A stretch of 64,000 nucleotides of DNA from Megalonaias nervosa. Lineage: Eukaryota > Mollusca > Bivalvia > Unionida > Unionidae. The translations under genes and the position numbers were made by a program. Below, piece after piece: positions 58,052 through 64,000 of this stretch; within the stretch, counting starts at the first letter, position 1; each line of letters opens with the position of its first letter. The notes below the pieces were generated by a model that saw only the letters and a program-made list of their open reading frames with translations, searched no databases and was not told the origin of the DNA. Where the stretch lies: the NCBI GenBank assembly GCA_016617855.1, contig JAECUM010009842.1:1-64000 (forward strand), read 5' to 3'.

Positions 58052-59020
58052 AGGTGGTGGTAATTGTGTGTCTTTAGGAATTGTTTGTAATTGTTCACAT
58101 ACAAATCCACGTTGAGGAGCCATCGAATCTAGTCTGTAGATTGCAGGTCTACCTGTGGATCTTACCATGCTAGAAATTTTATGTGTAGTCACACTCCAGA
58201 TAGGATCAGTTGCTCTTTTTTTACCACCTTCAAGTTCACCAGGTTCATATAAATATCTTACAGTTACATTACCTAATACTGGTTGAGAGGAAGATTCACG
58301 TCGTTGTATTGGTACATGTTTCTTTGTAATTGCATTAGCAGGCTTCATAGAAGATGCACGAGTAATTTCATTATTCAGCGCAGTTATCACACTTGGTAAC
58401 CTTGCAACCCATTCACGAGATCTCTCCCCGGACTTAAAGTCAGTGGATATTTCCTTTGCATATTGATATCCAAATAACCGCTCAGCAAGTGTTCGATTAA
58501 ATCATTCAGTGATTGCCTGATCACAATGAATTTCAGTGTGTCCTTGTCTGATTTTAACGCTATGTTTTTTTATCAACGATAATACTGCATCAAGAAATTC
58601 TTTACCAGGATCAACCTGTAATAGTTGTGGCCATTGCAAGGGTCCTCATTGATAAATTCGTTCAAATGCAGATGCAACTTCAGTTGCTGTCTTTGTTGAC
58701 AATGGTTCTGCTTCTTTATATCTACTTGCAACGTCAACGACGGTTAACGCGTATTTATATGTGCGTGATTGATGTCTACCGGTTTTAATAGTATCATGTG
58801 GTAAAAACAAAATATCTGCTTGATGAACTTCATTGGGAGTACTGACATCAAAATGTGCATACTGAATTGTTTTAGGTGGTGGTAGATAAATTTGCCATAT
58901 TGCCTGTCATGCTAACCACGCTGCAGCAACAGCACATGAGACTTTTGCTGATTCAGCAAGTTTACTAATCGCTGCTCTCCCCCTCCAATATCCTTTTGGG
59001 CTATAATAAACAGATTCCAT
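58040..59020 (-). pseudogene. Retroviral-type (DDE) integrase, three TGA stops
   Basis: Start ATG at 59,018-59,020 in a TTATTATAATGG context. The frame is 326 residues with no shift, cut only by TGA at 58,907-58,909, 58,646-58,648 and 58,502-58,504 (minus strand). Catalytic core: VHQADILFLPHD (first Asp), VDPGKEFLD (second Asp), and AITE followed by a stop and FNRTLAERLF (Glu). In relatives the second and third stops stand at conserved Arg (R-G-P-L-x-W-P and E-R-F-N-R-T). The C-terminus VRYLYEPGELEGGKKRATDP is the chromo/SH3-like tail typical of Polinton integrases. It would join element ends to host DNA and create the short target duplication. Confidence 0.92.
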
Positions 59021-59040
59021 TATAATAATCATATAATTAA

Positions 59041-59541
59041 TTACCCAGCTCCTAGCATTATTTTACCTTTCATAGCAGATTTTACTAGAAAACTAGTGAG
59101 TTTTTCTCTGAAAGATTTATCGGGTATAGAATTTAACGCATGAATTAATTTCACATCTCCGAGATGCCGTTGTTGTAAATCTTTACTTTTATACACAACA
59201 TCACACGCTTGATCAATCTTATTTATTGGATACTCTCCAGGTCGTGGTTGATCTTGATCATCAAGTCGGATATCAAGTCGAGTTCCAGGACCACAATAAT
59301 TGTATCCAGGAAGATGTTTCTCACCAGGGTATTTAGTCCATGGAGCTCCTGGTAATTTCCCTAATGAAGCAGCGATATCTCCACCTTTGACTGACAAGTC
59401 AAGAGGAATAAATTTATATTTTTTTGTGCCACATTTTACACATTTGCCTGTAATTGCACGTCTTTTATTTTTTGTTATTATCGTTGTCAATCCACTGGTA
59501 TGGGTTGGTGCTCTGCATCTAACACAATATATTAAATCCAT
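59041..59541 (-). CDS. Zinc-ribbon plus phospholipase A2-like virion protein, catalytic His lost
   Basis: Intact 166-residue frame. A zinc ribbon (C6-x2-C9, C34-x2-C37) precedes the PLA2-like domain of the parvovirus VP1 type found in many Polintons. YNYCGPGTRLD (80-90) is the calcium loop, and INKIDQACDVVYKS (106-119) the active-site helix. The family pattern has D, then six positions later His-Asp, then Tyr three after Asp. Here only Asp114 and Tyr117 remain and three residues including His are missing, without frame loss. In parvoviruses this enzyme opens endosomal membranes. Here activity is unlikely. Start codon is 12 bp from the divergent ATPase start. Confidence 0.85.
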   Translation of the reverse strand: MDLIYCVRCRAPTHTSGLTTIITKNKRRAITGKCVKCGTKKYKFIPLDLSVKGGDIAASLGKLPGAPWTKYPGEKHLPGYNYCGPGTRLDIRLDDQDQPRPGEYPINKIDQACDVVYKSKDLQQRHLGDVKLIHALNSIPDKSFREKLTSFLVKSAMKGKIMLGAG

Positions 59542-59553
59542 ATTATTTATTAT
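59542..59553. promoter_or_regulatory. 12-bp divergent spacer between two start codons
   Basis: Only ATTATTTATTAT separates the PLA2-like ATG (minus) from the ATPase ATG (plus). Any promoter must overlap the two coding regions or be this AT-rich core itself. Confidence 0.5.
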
Positions 59554-60222
59554 ATGGATATAATTGACTTCTCAGCGGCACGAAAACAAGAACCAGTAAG
59601 GCACCATCCAGCACTACCAGATTCTATTAGAATGATTATAATAGGCCCATCTGGATCTGGTAAGACACAATTATTACTTAATCTGATAATGCGATGGCTC
59701 AAGTGGAATAAATTATATTTAGTAGCACCACCTGTAGATGATCAACGATGTTATGAAGTACTTAAAGATTTTAATAAAAATGCGAAATTAATAGACGAAG
59801 ACAGAAATGATATTATTGATTTTATCACCGATATTGATGAAGCTCCATCTGTAGATGACCTCGATGGATTTATTAATAACCTCGTAGTGTATGATGATGT
59901 GATGCTGGACAAACAATCAAATCCAGCTCAGATATTTTCCAGAGGCAGATATAAAAATACTGATGTGATTTATGTTACTCAGCGATATACACAAATACCT
60001 AAAGTGATCAGAGATAACTGCAATATTTTAGTTGTGTTTAATGGAGTAGATAATTATACTTTACAAAATATTTATTATACCTGGTGTTCAAGGGATATGG
60101 ACATGATTAAGTTTAAAAACTTCTTTTCAAAAGCACAAGCTGTTCCGTTCAGATTTATTACGATAAATTTACATGACCCAAGATCTAGGTATCATATAGG
60201 TCTGGATAAAATCTTTGGTTAA
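59554..60222 (+). CDS. Packaging ATPase (A32/FtsK-HerA type), intact
   Basis: 222 residues without interruption, start MDIIDFSAARKQEP. Walker A is GPSGSGKT (31-38), Walker B is LVVYDDVM (110-117), and a sensor-like VIYVTQRYTQIPKVIRDN (138-155) follows, the order seen in poxvirus A32 and Polinton ATPases. Length fits the family. It should pump the genome into the capsid. It is the last gene, ending 4 bp before the right terminal repeat. It is the largest core gene that is still fully open, in contrast to its neighbours. Confidence 0.92.
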   Translation: MDIIDFSAARKQEPVRHHPALPDSIRMIIIGPSGSGKTQLLLNLIMRWLKWNKLYLVAPPVDDQRCYEVLKDFNKNAKLIDEDRNDIIDFITDIDEAPSVDDLDGFINNLVVYDDVMLDKQSNPAQIFSRGRYKNTDVIYVTQRYTQIPKVIRDNCNILVVFNGVDNYTLQNIYYTWCSRDMDMIKFKNFFSKAQAVPFRFITINLHDPRSRYHIGLDKIFG

Positions 60223-60226
60223 TTAC

Positions 60227-60473
60227 TACAGCAGCAGAGGAGGTGAACGACCAATATTGAGTGACCCGGCGAGTAAATGAAACACACCATAAAATAAAAA
60301 CAAAGAGTCAGAGATAAAGTAACGAGATAAGCTAAACCAGTTAGAGAAAATTTCATGGTCAGTTAGAGGTTTTGGTTTAGCGGTATCGACCTTATTTTCA
60401 GCCTTCGTAGGAACCTTTATTTTTTAGACAAATGACAATTCAGAGAAGTGGTATGTTCACCTCCTCTGCTACT
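60227..60473 (-). repeat. Right terminal inverted repeat
   Basis: Complement of 44,336-44,583 with a few substitutions, for example AGTAGCAG instead of AGCAGCAG at the outer tip. The inner tip (60,229-60,247) again carries the AGCAGCAGAGGAGGTGAA motif. Confidence 0.95.
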
Positions 60474-60478
60474 CCTTG
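60474..60478. repeat. Target-site duplication, right (CCTTG)
   Basis: Matches 44,331-44,335. Confidence 0.7.
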
Positions 60479-60620
60479 CATGCTAAGTTCTTACTTATGT
60501 GGCTTCACCTAATCACATTACAATCACTTGAAACTAGTTTGATAGCTCACACACTATAAGATTGATGCTCCTTTGTATAAACGGATCTAAAAAATGATAA
60601 TTTTGGTGACAAAAAACATT

Positions 60621-62206
60621 TATACACCACTCCCTCGATAACTCGCGCCCTGATAACTCGTAAACCCGCTTATAACGTGGGGTCAGGCGTGGATCCCAAT
60701 TTTTAAACCAGAAAATACCAAAAAATTGATCCCTATTGGTTGAACATGAAGAAAATCGAGATCGAAATTGGTAATGGAAACTTGATACACCGCTCGTTTT
60801 ATCATCGAAAACGGTAGATAGGACCTGGAAATTTAATCAACATTATGAAATAACGACTTTTAATAAGAAGACATGTAATTTGTTACATTTTCTTTTCAGA
60901 CAACATTCTTAATAAACCACAATTAACAATATTCAAGGACATTTCCATCAATGAAAATGTCACTTACGCCAAGTGGAGGCAGTACTTTAATAAATAAATA
61001 CCAATTAAATAAATTTTTTTATCAATGAAATTTGTGTTCTAGTTCTATCTTTTAGTTCCTTTTAAGTGTAATCATCATAAATGCAATGTGTCCTCTTGTA
61101 ATTAAACGTAAAATGTGTCAATCTACTGTAACAGCTATGTCCGCGAGCGTTTCGCTGAGAACCTAATTAAGTGCCCACCGTGTTTTGATATCGAACTAGC
61201 AGAAGCATCTGTTGTATTGTTGCACTAAATAAAAAGAGGGCCTCCTTTTCTATTATCACGGTAATTACATCATCTGAATCAAATAAAGCAGGTGGAATTG
61301 AAAAAAATCAAAAGGCATACAAATCCTACATGCTTAAGAACCAGCGGCACCGACCATATGTCAGGGAGCTCATTTCAGTTGATCAATCGAACACTGTGAT
61401 ACATTTTTTTGTGTACATATCTAATTAAACTACCTTAAAAATTACCTACTCAATCATAAATGTGATTAAAGATAGCAAGGCAGCCAAGCGAAATGAGTAC
61501 TTCGTAAAATAATGAGCTTTGTTTCACACATACGGACCGTTGTGGGAAAAACGAGTTTAAGAGAATTCTTGAATTCGCACATAGAGATATCCTAAAGCAT
61601 GATAAGAAGTTTCACTGTTACTTTTGCAATGAAATCACTGCATGAATATTTTACTAATTGAAAAATACAAAAATTGTGTTTCGACATAGACGATTGTCTG
61701 ACGAAATAAATGTTACATGTTTTTCATAAGAAGGAATCTTGTTTGGTAGTGTATCAACAGTTAGTTTGGTTCCCTGCTGCGTACACTCCTAGTTTCATAA
61801 AATACTATTATACAACACTCCGGGAACCAGACTAATCAACAAAACAAAAAGCCGTGACGTAATACACAAATGTTCTCGCATACCGTGTTTGGTTGTTGAA
61901 ACCAGTTGCAATCATGTTATTGATCTTTCAGATGTTGGACATTTTGAAAATAAATGTGATATATAGATAATAACGAACAACTTCATCAGAAAAAGCGCTT
62001 TATTGACGATTTTTCTTGACTCTATTATAAAATGAGGATTCAGCCATTAAACAGCCCAGTTCCCCCTCCCCTCAACCCCAACCACGCATTTTTCTGGATG
62101 TCTAGCGGGTTTTTTGGAGGTCCCTCGGTAACTTGCGCCCTTGCTTATAATGCGGTCTGTGTTTTTGGACCCCGATGTGTGCGAGTTATCGAGGGAGAGG
62201 TGTATA
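60621..62206. mobile_element. Non-autonomous pogo/Tigger-like DNA transposon, 1.6 kb
   Basis: Ends TATACACC(A/T)CTCCCTCG followed by ATAACTCG are inverted at 60,621 and 62,206 and flanked by TA. Inner parts share GGGGTC and CGCTTATAA/GCATTATAA. The CCCTCGATAACTCG type of end is familiar from Tc1/mariner pogo-like elements. No transposase frame remains. It contains an inverted pair, TTAGT(T/C)TGGTTCCC, at about 61,762-61,776 and 61,822-61,837, probably another small nested element; a single copy of that motif is at 16,057. Confidence 0.65.
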
Positions 62207-63229
62207 CAGATGACTCGTATCTTGAAATTTTCAAAATTATGTGTACTTTTATGCATATTTTGGCATCCTTGAGAAAACTGTTGTAATGTATATGCATTAT
62301 AAAAGTATCTTATATGTCCACTCAAGCATTTAAGTGTTGTTTCTTTGTTCCCCACTCTAGCTACCATATTTGATTTGGGAAAGAGTCAGTATATACAGAT
62401 ACTTTGTTTTTTCAGAAATAAGTTTTTATGACTAATGATAACTTGATGCCAAGAACTTAATATTTTAAAGCAGTAAACTAACTTAAGAACCTGAAAAAAG
62501 CATTTCAAACTACGTCAGTTACTCTGACAGTTTTGATAAATGTGGTTTTTGTTTTAAACTAACAGTATTTTGACAAAACAGATGGCAGATACGGTCAGAT
62601 TTTAACAAACTTAACAAACTGATATACAGCAGTAGAGACTGATTGAGAGAAAAAAACCAGTTCTGTCAACTAGCTTGTGTTTTGTAAACCAAAATGCAGA
62701 AAATTGGTGCAAGATACTTGAAGTATAACAGGGTTCTCCATAGGATTTTGAAAGTAGTAGTCCATGATTCCTTCCTTGAAAATAGGAATCCCAGTAAAGA
62801 TACATGCAGTAATGAGGAACATAATGCATGTAATCTTGGATTCATCAGATTCCTAATGTTGATTCATTGTAAATCATCGAAAGTGACAAATTTGATTATT
62901 TGGGATGTTGCAATTATAACAATTCTTAATGACTTTACCCCTTGTTCTTTATTTTGTGTGTGTGTGTGTGTGCAGCTAGAAGAAATGAAGGAAGAGATTG
63001 ATTTTCTTTTGCATGTTCAGATATTACTTTATTTAATTAGGTTAATTTTATTTCAAATCGATAACCTTGCCAAGTCACTGGAAGAAGAAACAAATGAACA
63101 GATTCCATTCACTTCTTACATTCCATCTGTAAGCAACTGAACACAGGTACTGCATTCACTTCTCCACAACAGGTTTGGAATCGTTTAGTTTTCTTCCATC
63201 ACCATCACCAATTTGTTTTTTTGTTTCTT
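62207..63229. other. Right flank, no supported gene
   Basis: A short GT run at 62,955-62,974. The open frame at 62,694-63,140 has no recognisable domain and crosses the GT run, so I do not call it. Confidence 0.4.
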
Positions 63230-63735
63230 GTGTTAAAGATCCATAGCCCATTTGCTGATGTGATGAGAAACCAAAAGCCCTTGTAGGTGAAGTCAGCAAT
63301 ATTTTGTTTTCTGATTTTGCAGCCCACAGCAATGTTTCAATTCAGTGATCCATTACATGAATCTCATGGTCGCTTTGATGTTCTGCGTTCTATATCTAAT
63401 GTGGATGCAATAACTACTTTTTGCTGGCCAATCAGAAATCATCTTTATCAGCAACCTTACACATGGCACAAGAGATATTCTATATAGTTGCCATCACTTA
63501 AAAATGAAAGTTATATCTGTACATGGCATATAAAACTATCTGATTTTATGATGACACAGATTCGTGACAGAAACCATCACGTTTTACATGTATGACAATT
63601 TATGACAGTACAGAAGTTTGTATTCCTCTGAGAAACAGAACAAGTCCTAAAATTTTGGCACTGTTTTTCTCAATACAGAATACAATAAAATGCAAGTGTT
63701 TGTATATCACAGAAGGATTTATAATGTGCTGCATT
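63230..63735 (+). repeat. Diverged dispersed repeat, partner of 43,680-44,235
   Basis: Shares ordered phrases with the left-flank copy (see there). Confidence 0.5.
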
Positions 63736-63752
63736 AGAATTCGGCTGAGACA

Positions 63753-63932
63753 TACAGTAAAACCTATCTTGAAAGACCACTCCTTCTGCCAAAAAATAGT
63801 GATCTCTTAAGACAGGTGGTCTCTTATGACAGGTCATAACACTATATAGTCAATAAATTTGTGCAAGGACTATCTAGTCAGAAGACAGGTGGTCTTTCAT
63901 AGCAGTGGTCTCTCAAGACAGGTTTTACTGTA
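63753..63932. mobile_element. MITE, 180 bp, TA-flanked
   Basis: Ends CAGTAAAACCT(A/G)TCTTGA and GA(A/G)AGACCAC form a 26-bp inverted repeat with two mismatches, flanked by TA on both sides. The interior repeats the GACAGGTGGTCT phrase. The TA target suggests mobilisation by a Tc1/mariner-type transposase. Confidence 0.85.
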
Positions 63933-64000
63933 TTTATTAAAGCACAAGCATGTGTAATTGTTTTTATCTGTCTGGGTGAAGATTAAGATATTACTGAGAT

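Larger units (their letters stand above)
44336..60473. mobile_element. Polinton/Maverick-like endogenous viral element, 16.1 kb
   Basis: Defined by terminal inverted repeats of about 247 bp, which begin AG as is usual for Polintons, and a flanking CCTTG duplication. It carries the set that defines this group: hexon-like capsid protein, adenain-like protease, A32/FtsK-type packaging ATPase, DDE integrase with a C-terminal chromo-like segment, and a DNA replicase. It adds a phage-type fibre, a PLA2-like protein and HNH proteins. Genes are packed with spacers as short as 8 bp and have no introns. At least 18 in-frame stops and about seven frameshifts make it defective. A SINE, an inverted-repeat element and a tRNA-like segment lie inside at 51.8-53.2 kb. 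The family identity is firm from motifs and gene set; the closest relatives cannot be named without a search. Confidence 0.92.

Noticed and set aside
62694..63140. 148-residue open frame in the right flank
   Set aside because: It runs through a GT microsatellite, has no domain or start context, and no partner exons were found.

Overview
The window is nuclear DNA of an intron-rich animal. A tRNA-headed SINE family that I recall from molluscan sequences, the general repeat style and the AT-rich composition suggest a mollusc or other lophotrochozoan; this is recollection, not proof. Two coding systems are present: a host gene on the minus strand and a large, decayed virus-like DNA transposon.

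Host gene (about 1.9-37.2 kb, possibly to 40 kb, minus strand): eleven coding exons can be chained with matching splice phases into the first 807 codons of NFX1, the NF-X1-type zinc-finger protein with a RING finger. The order is: low-complexity N-terminal exon, RING exon, link to the first CXXC, then one NF-X1 finger after another. The gene runs off the left edge, so the last fingers and the expected R3H region are outside. Its introns are full of repeats: seven full or long SINE copies and a fragment, tandem arrays of 30, 32, 49 and 52 bp units, small inverted-repeat elements, a 155-bp inverted duplication, and a decayed DIRS-like retroelement. A candidate promoter with paired CCAAT boxes and a 5' UTR exon lies near 39.7-40.2 kb.

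Region 40.8-41.8 kb is a roughly 1-kb element with nested terminal inverted repeats. Region 41.8-44.3 kb shows no gene.

Region 44,336-60,473 is a 16-kb Polinton/Maverick-like endogenous viral element with terminal inverted repeats of about 247 bp and a 5-bp flanking duplication (CCTTG). It encodes, in compact viral style, a coiled-coil protein, a small basic protein, a hexon-like major capsid protein, a hydrophobic pX-like protein, an adenain-like protease, a phage-type fibre, a membrane protein, a penton-like protein, two minus-strand accessory proteins (HNH/NUMOD and Cys-rich), a replicase, a retroviral-type integrase, a zinc-ribbon plus phospholipase A2-like protein, and a packaging ATPase. 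The structural genes would build the particle, the protease would mature it, the ATPase would package the genome, the replicase would copy it and the integrase would insert it. The replicase is not the usual Polinton polymerase: a family-B-like palm is joined to an SF1 helicase and, across an A9 run, to an HNH domain. Most genes carry in-frame stops and some frameshifts; the ATPase and a few small genes remain open. A SINE with a perfect 10-bp duplication later inserted just upstream of one viral start codon, so the element has been resident for some time.

Right flank (60.5-64 kb): a pogo/Tigger-like non-autonomous element, a 180-bp MITE, and a diverged host repeat that also occurs just left of the viral element. 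No convincing host exon was found there.
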